Shown: positions 26,902 to 35,147 of the stretch, piece after piece | Layout: each line of letters starts with the position of its first letter | Position numbering within the stretch: position 1 is the stretch's first letter | From: Alphaproteobacteria bacterium | GTDB lineage: Bacteria; Pseudomonadota; Alphaproteobacteria; Rhodobacterales; Rhodobacteraceae | Assembly: GCA_003697125.1 (NCBI GenBank) | Contig: RFGB01000087.1 | Coordinates: 1 to 43,909, forward strand | Reading direction: 5' to 3' | DNA: 43,909 nt | Translations under genes and position numbers: made by a program | The notes under the pieces: generated by a model | Told to the model about the DNA's origin: nothing | The model's input: only the letters and a program-made list of their open reading frames with translations | The model's database searches: none

Positions 26902-28734
26902 TCAAGCCGGGACCGCCTGGGGGCGCACGATGCGCTCGGCGATCGCCTTCAACGCCGCCTCGTCCAGCGTCTCGCGCTCGAGAAGCTCGCGCGCGGAGGT
27001 TTCCAGCAGCGCGCGGTTGGCGCGCAGGATGTCCAGCGTGCGGGCGAAGACCTGTTCGATCACCTCGCGCAGCTTGGCATCCATCCGCTCGGCGGTGGCC
27101 TCGCTGTAGCGCCGCATGAGCCATGGCGACGGCTCGGCCGGGCCCAGGAAGCCCTGCCTTTCGGTGTCGTAGCTGACATGGCCCAGATCCGGGTCCATGC
27201 CGTAGCGGGCGATCATGGCGCGGGCGATGTCGGTGGCCTTGACCAGGTCGTCGGCCGCGCCGGTGGACAGGTGGCCATAGATGATCTTCTCGGCCGCGCG
27301 CCCGCCCAGCAGCACGGCGATCTTGTTCTCCAGCTCCTCGCGGGTCATCAGGAAGCGGTCCTCGGTCGGGCGCTGAATCGTGTAGCCGAGCGCGCCCACG
27401 CCGCGCGGGATGATCGAGACCTTGTGCACCGGGTCGGTGCCGGGCAGCGCCATCGCGACCAGGGCATGGCCCATCTCGTGATGCGCCACGATCTCGCGCT
27501 CGCGGGAGTTGAGCACGCGGTTCTTCTTTTCCAGCCCGGCGATGATGCGTTCGACGGCATTGTTGAAATCGTCCATCGTCACCGCCTCGCCCTTGCGGCG
27601 GGTGGCCAAGAGCGCCGCCTCGTTCACCAGATTGGCCAGATCGGCGCCGGAGAAGCCCGGCGTCAGCGCCGCGACCTTCTCGGCATCCACCTCGGGGGCC
27701 AGCTTCACCTTCTTCATGTGCACGTTCAGGATCGCGATGCGGCCCTTCTTGTCGGGCTTGTCCACCAGCACCTGGCGGTCGAAGCGGCCGGCGCGCAGGA
27801 GCGCCGGATCGAGGATCTCGGGCCGGTTGGTGGCGGCCAGGATGACGATGCCCGCCGAGGGATCGAAGCCGTCCATCTCGGTCAGGAGCTGGTTCAGCGT
27901 CTGCTCGCGTTCGTCATTGCCGCCGGGGACGTGACCCGCGCCGCGGGCACGGCCCAGGGCGTCGAGCTCGTCGATGAAGATGATCGCCGGGGCGTTCTTG
28001 CGCGCCTGTTCGAACAGGTCGCGCACCCGCGCGGCGCCCACGCCCACGAACATCTCGACGAATTCCGACCCCGAGATCGAGAAGAACGTCACCCCCGCCT
28101 CGCCGGCCACGGCGCGGGCCAGCAGCGTCTTGCCGGTGCCCGGCGGGCCGACCAGCAGGATGCCCTTGGGGATCCGGGCGCCAAGGCGGCCATAGTCCCG
28201 CGGGTTGCGCAGGAACTCGACCACCTCCTCCAGCTCGGCCTTCGCCTCGTCCACCCCGGCGACATCGTCGAAGCTGACCCCGGTCTCCTTCTCCATGTAG
28301 ACCTTGGCGCGGCTCTTGCCGATCTGGAGGAACCCGCCGAAGCCCTGGCGCTCGGCGATCTTGCGGAACACGAACATCCACAGCCCGAAGAAGACCAGCG
28401 CCGGCACCACCCAGGACAGCAGCGTGCCGATCCAGGTGTTCTGCGGCACGCCGGTGATCTCGACGCCCGCGCGGTCGATGCGATCGAGGATCGCCGGATC
28501 GACGATGGTGGTGACGAACTCGGTCTTGCCGTCGACCGGGGTGCGGAACCGGCCGGTGATCGTCTCGGCGCCGACGGCGACCGACTCGATCCGGCCCTGC
28601 TCCAGATAGCGCTCGAACTGGGAATAGCTGATCGGCGCGACGCTGCGATAGCTTGCGACCAGGTCCTGGATGAGGATCACCGCCAGGAACGCAATGACCC
28701 AGTACCAGATGTTGAGTTCCGTCTTGCGTTCCAT
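26902..28734 (-). CDS. ftsH: FtsH-type ATP-dependent zinc metalloprotease
   Basis: The 610-residue membrane protease has TM1 at 9-27, a short periplasmic domain (about 30-100), TM2 at 103-125, a AAA domain with Walker A GPPGTGKT (196-203), Walker [10 protein letters not shown] (251-259) and SRH segment [20 protein letters not shown], and the zinc site HEMGH (419-423). It degrades membrane and unfolded proteins. I prefer the ATG at 28734 ([10 protein letters not shown]) over one 30 bases upstream. It heads the left stress arm; as the housekeeping ftsH normally sits beside tilS, this is probably a second, locus-specific copy. Confidence 0.92.
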   Translation of the reverse strand: MERKTELNIWYWVIAFLAVILIQDLVASYRSVAPISYSQFERYLEQGRIESVAVGAETITGRFRTPVDGKTEFVTTIVDPAILDRIDRAGVEITGVPQNTWIGTLLSWVVPALVFFGLWMFVFRKIAERQGFGGFLQIGKSRAKVYMEKETGVSFDDVAGVDEAKAELEEVVEFLRNPRDYGRLGARIPKGILLVGPPGTGKTLLARAVAGEAGVTFFSISGSEFVEMFVGVGAARVRDLFEQARKNAPAIIFIDELDALGRARGAGHVPGGNDEREQTLNQLLTEMDGFDPSAGIVILAATNRPEILDPALLRAGRFDRQVLVDKPDKKGRIAILNVHMKKVKLAPEVDAEKVAALTPGFSGADLANLVNEAALLATRRKGEAVTMDDFNNAVERIIAGLEKKNRVLNSREREIVAHHEMGHALVAMALPGTDPVHKVSIIPRGVGALGYTIQRPTEDRFLMTREELENKIAVLLGGRAAEKIIYGHLSTGAADDLVKATDIARAMIARYGMDPDLGHVSYDTERQGFLGPAEPSPWLMRRYSEATAERMDAKLREVIEQVFARTLDILRANRALLETSARELLERETLDEAALKAIAERIVRPQAVPA

Positions 28735-28798
28735 CCCGCCCCCGTCCTGTTGCCGATCTGCCACGGTCGGCCAGAGACCTGAGAGGCCCGAAGGCAGG

Positions 28799-28805
28799 TT
28801 TCAAG
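28799..28805 (-). promoter_or_regulatory. RpoH-type -35 element upstream of ftsH
   Basis: CTTGAAA on the minus strand (28805 to 28799) is a perfect match to the heat-shock sigma factor -35 consensus, about 65 bases before the ftsH start. The -10 at the expected distance (TCTCAG region near 28784-28779) is weak. It probably drives the whole left arm. Confidence 0.5.
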
Positions 28806-28837
28806 CCCCCGGGAGAAAGTCAACCGCGGCGCCGGCC

Positions 28838-28864
28838 CTTGCATCCCGTCGCCGGAAGGCTAGC
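28838..28864 (+). promoter_or_regulatory. Possible RpoH-type promoter for the htpX-like gene
   Basis: CTTG at 28838-28841 is followed after 17 bases by GCTAGC at 28859-28864, roughly the alphaproteobacterial heat-shock pattern CTTG-N17-CYTAT. Transcripts would start only a few bases before the ATG at 28877, implying a very short leader. The -10 match is partial. Confidence 0.3.
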
Positions 28865-28876
28865 AATGGCGGGGTG

Positions 28877-29812
28877 ATGCAGGCCGGCTTGCGCCATCGA
28901 ATCGTCAATCTCGCCCAGTCGGCGCTGCTGCTGGGCGGAATGGCGGTGCTGGCCTGGATCATCGTCTCGGCCATCGCCGGGCCGCAGACCACGCTTCTCG
29001 TGGTGGGCGGCGCCATCCTCGGCCTGATGCTGGCGCCGGGCATTCCCAAGGAGATCCTGCTGCGCGCCTATGGCGCCGAGCGGCTGACCGGCCGCGACTT
29101 CCCCGAGGGCCGCGCCATCCTGGCCGAGCTCGCCCGCCGGGCCGGGCTGCCGCGGGTGCCCGCGCTCTACTACGTCCCCAGCCGCCTGCCCAACGCCTTC
29201 GCGCTGGGCAGCCCCGAGGACAGCGCCATCTGCGTCACCGACGGGCTGCTCAGGCTGATGGACCGGCGCGAGCTGGCCGGGGTGCTGGCCCACGAGGTCG
29301 CCCACATCGCCAATCGGGACCTGTGGATCATGGGTCTGGCCGACATGCTGTCGCGGGCGGTCTCGGTCGCGTCCTGGCTCGGCCAGATCATCCTGCTGGT
29401 CAACCTGCCGCTGTTCCTGAGCGGCGCGGCGCACCTGCCCTGGGAGGTGCCGCTGCTGCTGATCTTCTCGCCGACCATCATGGCGCTGCTGCAGCTGGCG
29501 CTGTCGCGCATCCGCGAATATGATGCGGACCGCGCCGGGGCGGAACTGACCGGCGACCCCGAGGGGCTGGCCTCGGCGCTGATGAAGCTCGAGCGCAACA
29601 CCGGCCGCTTCTGGGAGGAGATCTTCCTGCCCGGCCGCCGCATACCCGAACCGTCGCTGCTGCGCACCCACCCGCCGACCGAGGAGCGCGTGCGCCGCCT
29701 GCGCGAGATGACCCTGCCGCGCCGGGCGGCGGAGGCCGAGCCGCTCGCCCGCCTGCCGCGCCCCACACCGCCGCCCCCGCCCCGCTTCGGCCCCTGGGGG
29801 GTGTGGCGCTGA
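28877..29812 (+). CDS. HtpX-like M48 family zinc metalloprotease
   Basis: The 311-residue membrane protease has two N-terminal hydrophobic segments, the catalytic HEVAH at 139-143 (GVLAHEVAHIANRD), two further membrane segments and the third zinc ligand in REYDADRAGAEL. It ends in a proline-rich tail (PRPTPPPPPRFGPWG). The family degrades misfolded inner-membrane proteins together with FtsH. I use the ATG at 28877 (an in-frame GTG lies 3 bases before); the ribosome site GGCGGGG is weak. It is divergent from ftsH, the same pairing of FtsH and an M48 protease as in known tLST loci. Confidence 0.88.
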   Translation: MQAGLRHRIVNLAQSALLLGGMAVLAWIIVSAIAGPQTTLLVVGGAILGLMLAPGIPKEILLRAYGAERLTGRDFPEGRAILAELARRAGLPRVPALYYVPSRLPNAFALGSPEDSAICVTDGLLRLMDRRELAGVLAHEVAHIANRDLWIMGLADMLSRAVSVASWLGQIILLVNLPLFLSGAAHLPWEVPLLLIFSPTIMALLQLALSRIREYDADRAGAELTGDPEGLASALMKLERNTGRFWEEIFLPGRRIPEPSLLRTHPPTEERVRRLREMTLPRRAAEAEPLARLPRPTPPPPPRFGPWGVWR

Positions 29813-29823
29813 CCCGGCGGGGT

Positions 29824-29852
29824 CTTGAATTCCGCCCGCACCGATCCCTTAT
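29824..29852 (+). promoter_or_regulatory. Heat-shock (RpoH) promoter of the hsp20 cluster
   Basis: CTTGAAT at 29824-29830 and CCCTTAT at 29846-29852, with a 15-base spacer, match the sigma-32 consensus (CTTGAAA, then CCCCAT-T) at nearly every key base. It is the best heat-shock promoter in the window and lies about 225 bases before the first hsp20 ATG. Confidence 0.6.
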
Positions 29853-29859
29853 CAGCCGC

Positions 29860-30077
29860 GAAACGCCCGCACGGGGTTTCACGGATACGCAACGGGTTCG
29901 GCTGAGACAGCGGACCTCCGCTCGTTCGCCTGGAAGGGAACGATCGGAACGCGGGAACGAGCCAGGCTGCCCTCCCGGGGCGGCGCACGACCATGCATGT
30001 CCGTCCTCTGCGGGCGTTCCCCGGCAATCCGGCACGATGCCGGTTCCGGCGCGAATTCCTGAAGGAGGAGGCGAGAC
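29860..30077 (+). promoter_or_regulatory. Long 5' leader of hsp20, RNA-thermometer candidate
   Basis: From the predicted promoter there are about 220 untranslated bases. They hold a perfect 6-bp hairpin (CCGGCA/TGCCGG at 30029-30043). Just before the start, TTCCTGAAGGAG can fold on itself and hide the AGGAGG ribosome site, and TCCTC at 30004-30008 is an alternative partner. Long structured leaders that mask the ribosome site are known for small heat-shock genes in Alphaproteobacteria (ROSE elements). No convincing ROSE or FourU consensus is seen, so this is a candidate only. Confidence 0.35.
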
Positions 30078-30506
30078 ATGCTCTATCCCAGCATCTTCGG
30101 CGAAAGCGATCCCTTCGCGCTGATGCGGTCGCTTCTGCGCGATTTCGACCGGATGAGCCCTCTGCGCGCGGGGCAGCCGGTATTCCCCGCGATCAATGTC
30201 TGGCAGGGTCCCGAGGCCGTGGCGATCACCGCCGAGCTGCCCGGGGTCGATCCCGCCGATGTCGAGGTCTCGGTCAAGGACAATGTCCTGACCATCTCGG
30301 GCGAACGCAGGCCGCCCGAGCTGCCCGAGAATGCCCGCTGGCACCGCAACGAACGGGTGTTCGGCAAGTTCACCCGTGCCATCCGCCTGCCCTTCCCCGC
30401 CACCGATGATCGCGTCGAGGCGCGCATGATGAACGGCGTGCTGCGGATTGCCGTGGCCCGGCCCGATGCCGACAAGCCGCGCCGCATCGAGATCAAGGCT
30501 GCCTGA
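30078..30506 (+). CDS. Small heat-shock protein Hsp20 (copy 1)
   Basis: The 142-residue ATP-independent holdase has the alpha-crystallin domain from about residue 38 (INVWQGPEAVAITAELPGV) to 128, with the conserved NGVLRIAVARP near its end. The N-terminal arm is MLYPSIFGESDPFALMRSLL. The C-terminal tail lacks an obvious I-x-I motif other than IEIKAA. A strong ribosome site (GGAGGAGG) precedes the ATG at 30078. It is the first of three tandem, clearly different hsp20 genes. Confidence 0.92.
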   Translation: MLYPSIFGESDPFALMRSLLRDFDRMSPLRAGQPVFPAINVWQGPEAVAITAELPGVDPADVEVSVKDNVLTISGERRPPELPENARWHRNERVFGKFTRAIRLPFPATDDRVEARMMNGVLRIAVARPDADKPRRIEIKAA

Positions 30507-30520
30507 GAGGAGGAAGACCC

Positions 30521-30919
30521 ATGGCCAACGAAGTCGCCCGCAGTGCCGAGAAGACCCCGGTCGATGCCCCCGAGACCACCGAGGGGACGCGGATCTACCG
30601 GCCGCTTGCCGACATCGTCGAGACCGACGACGGCGTGGTGCTGATGCTCGAGATGCCCGGCGTGGCACCCGAGGATGTGGACGTGACGCTGGAGAAGCGC
30701 GTGCTGACCATCCGCGGCACCGTCCACCCCGTCCGGCCCGAGAAGCTGCAGCTGGCCTATGCCGAATATGGCGAAGGCAATTTCGAGCGCGCCTTCACCC
30801 TGTCGGAGGATTTCGACCCCGACCGGATCGAGGCGTCGCTTGCCAATGGCGTGCTCACGCTGAAGCTGCCGCGCGTGGCCGAGGCGCAGCCCAAGAAGAT
30901 CGCCGTGCGGGCCGCGTGA
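30521..30919 (+). CDS. Small heat-shock protein Hsp20 (copy 2)
   Basis: The 132-residue alpha-crystallin protein has YRPLADIVETDDGVVLMLE, the LTIRG strand, a FERAFTLSEDFD segment and NGVLTLKLPR. It has a short N-terminal arm (MANEVARSAEKTPVDAPE). It starts 14 bases after copy 1 with GAGGAGG between. It is probably a partner in hetero-oligomers with the other copies; this is inferred from linkage. Confidence 0.92.
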   Translation: MANEVARSAEKTPVDAPETTEGTRIYRPLADIVETDDGVVLMLEMPGVAPEDVDVTLEKRVLTIRGTVHPVRPEKLQLAYAEYGEGNFERAFTLSEDFDPDRIEASLANGVLTLKLPRVAEAQPKKIAVRAA

Positions 30920-30966
30920 CCGCGCGCCCGCCTGTCACCACCGACCATGGCGAAGGAGGAAGCACC

Positions 30967-31455
30967 ATGCAGATCAAGGACCTGATCCCCTGGGCCCGCA
31001 AGGACCAGCCCGCCGGGGCCAAGGGTGACGACCAGCACCCCATCGCCGCGCTGCAGCGCGAGATGAACCGCCTGTTCGACAGTTTCTCGAACCGGGTCGG
31101 CGATCTCGACTGGCCCTGGAGCAGCGAGGCGAAGTCGGACGTGGTCGAGACCGACGGCGCCATCGAGGTGTCCATCGAGCTGCCCGGCATGGAGATGAAG
31201 GACATCGAGGTCACCGTCACCGACGACATGCTGACCGTGCGGGGCGAGAAGAAGATCGAGCGGCAGGAGGAGAAGAAGGGCTACTACCTCTCCGAACGCA
31301 GCTATGGCACGATCTATCGCGCCATCCCACTGCCGCCCGGCGTGGACGCCGACAAGGCCGAGGCGTCCTTCAAGAACGGCGTGCTGACCGTCCGCCTGCC
31401 CCAGAGCCCCGAGGCGCAGGCCAAGGTGAAGCGGGTCGAGGTGAAGGGCGGCTGA
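30967..31455 (+). CDS. Small heat-shock protein Hsp20 (copy 3)
   Basis: The 162-residue protein is longer at the N-terminus (MQIKDLIPWARKDQP, then ALQREMNRLFDSFSNRVGD) and has a class with IEVSIELPGMEMKDIEVTV, LTVRGEKK, SYGTIYRAIPLPPGV and NGVLTVRLPQ. It is the most typical class A-like Hsp20 of the three. The ATG at 30967 follows GAAGGAGGAAG. A strong hairpin follows the gene at 31472. Confidence 0.92.
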   Translation: MQIKDLIPWARKDQPAGAKGDDQHPIAALQREMNRLFDSFSNRVGDLDWPWSSEAKSDVVETDGAIEVSIELPGMEMKDIEVTVTDDMLTVRGEKKIERQEEKKGYYLSERSYGTIYRAIPLPPGVDADKAEASFKNGVLTVRLPQSPEAQAKVKRVEVKGG

Positions 31456-31471
31456 GCCCCCGCCCCATCGC

Positions 31472-31506
31472 CCCTGCGCCCGGGGCCCCTTGCCCCGGGC
31501 GCAGGG
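31472..31506 (+). terminator. Strong hairpin after the hsp20 cluster
   Basis: Perfect 15-base arms (31472-31486 and 31492-31506) enclose a 5-base CCCTT loop, 16 bases after the last hsp20 stop. There is no T-run, so termination may be partial, letting some transcription continue into psiE-degP. Confidence 0.6.
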
Positions 31507-31574
31507 CGCGGGCTGTCCTCGATCAGCGGATCGATGCGCTGCTGGCCCCCTTGCCCCGGGCGCAGGGCGCGGGC
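31486..31574 (+). repeat. Perfect 28-bp direct repeat overlapping the hairpin's right arm
   Basis: Copies at 31486-31513 and 31547-31574 are identical over 28 bases. Each contains the full right arm of the hairpin (31492-31506 and 31553-31567), so the single left arm has two possible pairing partners 61 bases apart. Confidence 0.85.
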
Positions 31575-31625
31575 AGGATCGGCGCGGCGGCCCGGGGGGC
31601 CGTATCCTCGGGGGAGGTCTGGCCG

Positions 31626-32126
31626 ATGCCCGACAGCGCGCGCCCGCCCGGACTGGCCGAGCGATGGCCGGGGCTGAGCCTTTACGAGAAGTTCGAGCAG
31701 ATCGCGCTCATCATCCTGTCGGCCCTGATCGCGGTGATCGTCGCCGCCGCCCTGTGGTCGCTGCTGCGCGAGGTGGTCGTGCGGCTGGTGCTGGGCGCGT
31801 TCGACCCGCTCGGCCACGCGACCTTCCAGGTCGTGTTCGGGATGATCTTCACCGTGGTGATCGCCCTGGAATTCAAGCGGTCACTGCTGGTCGCCGCCGA
31901 TCGCAGCATCGGCATCCTCCAGGTCAGGACCATCGTGCTGATCGCCCTGCTCGCGATCCTGCGCAAGTTCATCATCATCGACCTCGCCACCACCACGCCC
32001 GCCGAGCTGGCGGCGCTGGCGGGCGCGGCCCTGGCGCTCGGGGTGGTGTTCTGGCTGGTGCGCGAACAGGACCGCCGCGAGGCCGATGCGCGGGCCGCGC
32101 GCGACGAGACCGGGTTGCGGCCATGA
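31626..32126 (+). CDS. psiE: PsiE family membrane protein
   Basis: The 166-residue protein has about four hydrophobic segments: LIILSALIAVIVAAALWSLL, TFQVVFGMIFTVVIALEF, IVLIALLAILRKFIIIDL and a last one near the end. It shows the PsiE/DUF phosphate-starvation-inducible pattern (LEFKRS, then RKFIIID). The molecular function is unknown, but psiE is a regular member of tLST loci, usually beside degP as here. The ATG at 31626 follows GGGGGAGG; the stop overlaps the degP start by 4 bases (ATGA). Confidence 0.85.
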   Translation: MPDSARPPGLAERWPGLSLYEKFEQIALIILSALIAVIVAAALWSLLREVVVRLVLGAFDPLGHATFQVVFGMIFTVVIALEFKRSLLVAADRSIGILQVRTIVLIALLAILRKFIIIDLATTTPAELAALAGAALALGVVFWLVREQDRREADARAARDETGLRP

Positions 32127-33238
32127 GGGGCTTCCTTGCCCGGCTCTCGGCGGTGACGCTCGCCGCGCTCATCATCGTCACGGTGTGGCAGAGCCTGCCG
32201 CTCCTGCAGGGGATGATCCTCGGCCGCTTCGCCGAGCCGCGCCCGGTGACCCCGCGCGGCGACCTGATGGAGCTCGAGAAGACCACCATCGCCATCTTCG
32301 AGGCCAGCCGCGACAGCGTCGTCTTCATCACCACCGCCGAACGCGTCTTCGACCCCTGGACGCGCAATGCCTATGACGTGCCGCGCGGCACCGGATCCGG
32401 CTTCGTGTGGGACAATCTCGGCCATGTCGTCACCAACCACCATGTCATCGCCGGGGCCAGCCGGGCGGTGGTGCGGCTGGCCGACGGGCGCAGCTTTCCC
32501 GCCCGGCTGGTGGGCAGCGCCCCCGAACACGACCTCGCCGTGCTGCAGATCGGGGTGGGCAGCGACCGCCCGCCGCCGATCCCGCTGGGCACCAGCGCCG
32601 ATCTGCGCGTCGGGCAGATGGTGCTGGCGATCGGCAACCCCTTCGGGCTGGACTGGACGATGACCACCGGCATCGTCTCGGCGCTCGACCGCGAACTGGC
32701 CGAGGGCAACGGCCCCGTCATCCGCGGCCTGATCCAGACCGACGCAGCGATCAATCCCGGCAATTCCGGCGGCCCGCTGCTGGACAGCGCCGGACGGCTG
32801 ATCGGCGTGAACACCGCGATCTACAGCCCGTCGGGCTCCTCGGCCGGGATCGGCTTCGCGGTGCCGGTCGAAACCGTGAACCGCGTCGTGCCGCAGCTGA
32901 TCGCCACCGGGCGCTATGCACCGCCCGACATCGGCGCCCGCTTCGACCCGCGCGCCGATGCGCTGATCGCCCGGGCGGGGCTGCACGGGGCGCCGGTCCT
33001 CGGGGTCCGTCCCGGCGGGCCGGCCGAGCGCGCCGGCCTGCGCCCGGCAAGGCTGAGCCCGGACGGGCGGCTGATCCTGGGCGACGTCATCATCGCGCTC
33101 GACGGAAGGCCGATCGCCGACAGCGCCGCCCTGCGCGCCGAACTCGACGGACGCAGCCCGGGCGAGCGCGTCACCCTGCGCGTCCTGCGCGACGGGGCCG
33201 AGATCGAGATCCCGCTCACCCTGGCCCCGCCGGCCTGA
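32123..33238 (+). CDS. DegP/HtrA-like trypsin-type serine protease with one PDZ domain
   Basis: The 371-residue protein has an N-terminal membrane anchor or uncleaved signal (LSAVTLAALIIVTVWQSLPL). The trypsin-like domain has catalytic H107 (TNHHVIAG), D137 (EHDLAVL) and S215 (NPGNSGGPL). One PDZ domain (about 275-365; GVRPGGPAERAGL, then GDVIIALDG) follows, so it is closer to DegS/HtrA-like short forms than to two-PDZ DegP. It acts on misfolded proteins at the periplasmic side of the membrane. It is translationally coupled to psiE. Confidence 0.9.
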   Translation: MRGFLARLSAVTLAALIIVTVWQSLPLLQGMILGRFAEPRPVTPRGDLMELEKTTIAIFEASRDSVVFITTAERVFDPWTRNAYDVPRGTGSGFVWDNLGHVVTNHHVIAGASRAVVRLADGRSFPARLVGSAPEHDLAVLQIGVGSDRPPPIPLGTSADLRVGQMVLAIGNPFGLDWTMTTGIVSALDRELAEGNGPVIRGLIQTDAAINPGNSGGPLLDSAGRLIGVNTAIYSPSGSSAGIGFAVPVETVNRVVPQLIATGRYAPPDIGARFDPRADALIARAGLHGAPVLGVRPGGPAERAGLRPARLSPDGRLILGDVIIALDGRPIADSAALRAELDGRSPGERVTLRVLRDGAEIEIPLTLAPPA

Positions 33239-33249
33239 ATCCGCATCCG

Positions 33250-33284
33250 ATGGTTGCGGGTGTGACCGCGCGCACTGCAACCAT
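33250..33284 (+). terminator. Inverted repeat after the degP-like gene
   Basis: ATGGTTGC (33250-33257) and GCAACCAT (33277-33284) form an 8-bp stem 11 bases after the stop, and inner GTGTG/CGCAC bases could extend it with a G-U pair. It could be a terminator or processing site; there is no T-run. Confidence 0.4.
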
Positions 33285-33377
33285 GCGCTGAGTCGCGGCA
33301 TGTCCTTCCCCGGGGCGGAAAGGGTGGTCCGCCCGCCGGGACGCAGGGGGCGCGTCCGCTGCGTGAGGAGTGCAGGG

Positions 33378-33650
33378 ATGAATGACAAGCCGCTTGCCCG
33401 CGACGTGCACAGGAAGGCCGCCGATGACGGATCGACCCCGCGCGGCCGACTCGTGCTGGTCGCCCTGTGGACCCCATTCGTGATTGCGCTGGCCCATGTG
33501 GCGGCGTTCGGGATCACCCCGGTGCAGACACTTGCGGTGACGCTTGCGCTGGGCCTGCTGGGCGAAGTCTCGCTGTTTCGTGCGGCGGAAGGGAAGCGCG
33601 CGGCAGCCCCGGCGCGGGCGGCGACGCGCCCGCATCACGCGAAGGCCTGA
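33378..33650 (+). CDS. Small predicted membrane protein, unknown function
   Basis: The 90-residue product has a charged N-terminus (MNDKPLARDVHRKAADDG) and two close hydrophobic segments (LVLVALWTPFVIALAHVAAF and VQTLAVTLALGLLG), then a basic Ala/Arg-rich tail. I choose the ATG at 33378 because GAGGAG lies shortly before; an in-frame ATG at 33300 would add a low-complexity Arg-rich part. It lies at the end of the right stress arm, 139 bases after degP. I do not recognise a family. Confidence 0.55.
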   Translation: MNDKPLARDVHRKAADDGSTPRGRLVLVALWTPFVIALAHVAAFGITPVQTLAVTLALGLLGEVSLFRAAEGKRAAAPARAATRPHHAKA

Positions 33651-33663
33651 CCCTCGCCGCCCG

Positions 33664-33687
33664 GGCGGGGGCCCGACCACCCCCGCC
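33664..33687. terminator. Bidirectional terminator candidate between the stress locus and pntB
   Basis: GGCGGGGG (33664-33671) and CCCCCGCC (33680-33687) form an 8-bp stem with an 8-base loop in the 44-base gap between two convergent genes. The position fits shared termination. Confidence 0.45.
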
Positions 33688-33694
33688 GGCGGCC

Positions 33695-35134
33695 CTAGCT
33701 GATCCTGGCCAGAAGCTCGTCCAGGCTCTTCTTCGCGTCGCCGAAGAACATCCGCGTGTTCGGCTTGTAGAACAGCGGGTTCTCGATGCCCGAATAGCCG
33801 GTGCCCTGCCCGCGCTTCAGCACGATGACATGCCTGGCCTTCCAGACCTCCAGCACCGGCATGCCGGCGATGGGGCTGTTGGGGTCCTCCTGCGCGGCGG
33901 GGTTCACGATGTCGTTCGACCCGATCACGATTGCCACGTCGGTGTTGGGGAAATCGTGGTTGATCTCCTCCATGTCCAGCACGATGTCATAGGGCACCTT
34001 GGCCTCGGCCAGCAGCACGTTCATGTGCCCGGGCAGCCGTCCGGCCACCGGGTGGATGCCGAAGCGCACATTCTTGCCCCGGGCGCGCAGCCGGCGCACC
34101 AGCTCGCTGACCGAACCCTGCGCCTGCGCCACCGCCATGCCGTAGCCGGGCACGATGATGATGCTGTCGGCATCCTCCAGCAGCTGCGCCACGCCATCGG
34201 CGTCGATCGGGATCTGCTCGCCCTCGATGGCCATGGCGGGGCCGCCGGTTCCGCCGAACCCGCCCAGGATCACGCTGACGAAATGGCGGTTCATCGCCCG
34301 GCACATGATGTAGCTGAGGATCGCGCCCGAGGAGCCGACCAGCGCCCCGGTGACGATCAGCAGGTCATTGCCCAGGGTGAAGCCGATCGCCGCCGCCGCC
34401 CAGCCCGAATAGCTGTTCAGCATCGAGACCACGACCGGCATGTCGGCGCCGCCGATCCCCATGATCAGATGCCAGCCGATGAAGCCCGCGACCAGGGCGA
34501 CGAGGATCATCGTCCAGATCCCCGCCCCGTTCAGATAGGCCAGCCCCAGGATCAGGCAGAAGAGCGCCGCGCCCGCGTTCCACGCATGCCCCCCCGGCAG
34601 CTTGGTCGGCTTGCCGTCGATCCGCCCGGCCAGCTTGCCATAGGCGACGACCGAACCGGTGAAGGTGATCGCGCCGATGAAGATGCCGAGGAAGATCTCG
34701 ACCTGCATGATCGACAGCTCGACCGGGGTCTTCTTCGCCACCACCGCGGCGAAGGCGGTCAGCTGCTCGGCGGTGCCCGCGGCGATGGCGCGCGCGGCGC
34801 GCCCGGCCTCGAGATCGGCATTGAGCCCGATGAACACCGCGGCCAGCCCGACCAGGCTGTGGAAGCCCGCCACCAGCTCGGGCATCTGGGTCATCTGGAC
34901 CCGTGCCGCGACCACCGCGCCGGCGACGCCGCCCAGCGCGACCATCACCGCCACCAGCCACAGCGCCCCCGCGCCGGGGCCGAACACGGTGGCGGCCACC
35001 GCGAGCGCCATGCCCGCCATGCCGTACCAGATGGCGCGCTTGGCCTTCTCCTGGTTGGACAGCCCGCCCAGCGCCAGGATGAACAGAACCCCTGCCACCA
35101 CATAGGCGGCCGCGACAAGTCCGGTCTCCATCAT
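33695..35134 (-). CDS. pntB: NAD(P) transhydrogenase subunit beta
   Basis: This 479-residue subunit of the proton-translocating transhydrogenase transfers hydride between NADH and NADP+ at the expense of the proton gradient. The first ~290 residues are a bundle of membrane helices ([20 protein letters not shown], and so on). The C-terminal NADP-binding domain has the [14 protein letters not shown] motif and [19 protein letters not shown]. Length is typical (E. coli 462). It starts 13 bases after the pntA stop. Confidence 0.95.
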   Translation of the reverse strand: MMETGLVAAAYVVAGVLFILALGGLSNQEKAKRAIWYGMAGMALAVAATVFGPGAGALWLVAVMVALGGVAGAVVAARVQMTQMPELVAGFHSLVGLAAVFIGLNADLEAGRAARAIAAGTAEQLTAFAAVVAKKTPVELSIMQVEIFLGIFIGAITFTGSVVAYGKLAGRIDGKPTKLPGGHAWNAGAALFCLILGLAYLNGAGIWTMILVALVAGFIGWHLIMGIGGADMPVVVSMLNSYSGWAAAAIGFTLGNDLLIVTGALVGSSGAILSYIMCRAMNRHFVSVILGGFGGTGGPAMAIEGEQIPIDADGVAQLLEDADSIIIVPGYGMAVAQAQGSVSELVRRLRARGKNVRFGIHPVAGRLPGHMNVLLAEAKVPYDIVLDMEEINHDFPNTDVAIVIGSNDIVNPAAQEDPNSPIAGMPVLEVWKARHVIVLKRGQGTGYSGIENPLFYKPNTRMFFGDAKKSLDELLARIS

Positions 35135-35147
35135 CCCCGCTCCCGCC

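Noticed and set aside
29803-30123. Small open frame covering the hsp20 leader
   Set aside because: It overlaps the htpX end and the hsp20 start, lacks a ribosome site and has no recognisable features; the region is better read as an untranslated leader.
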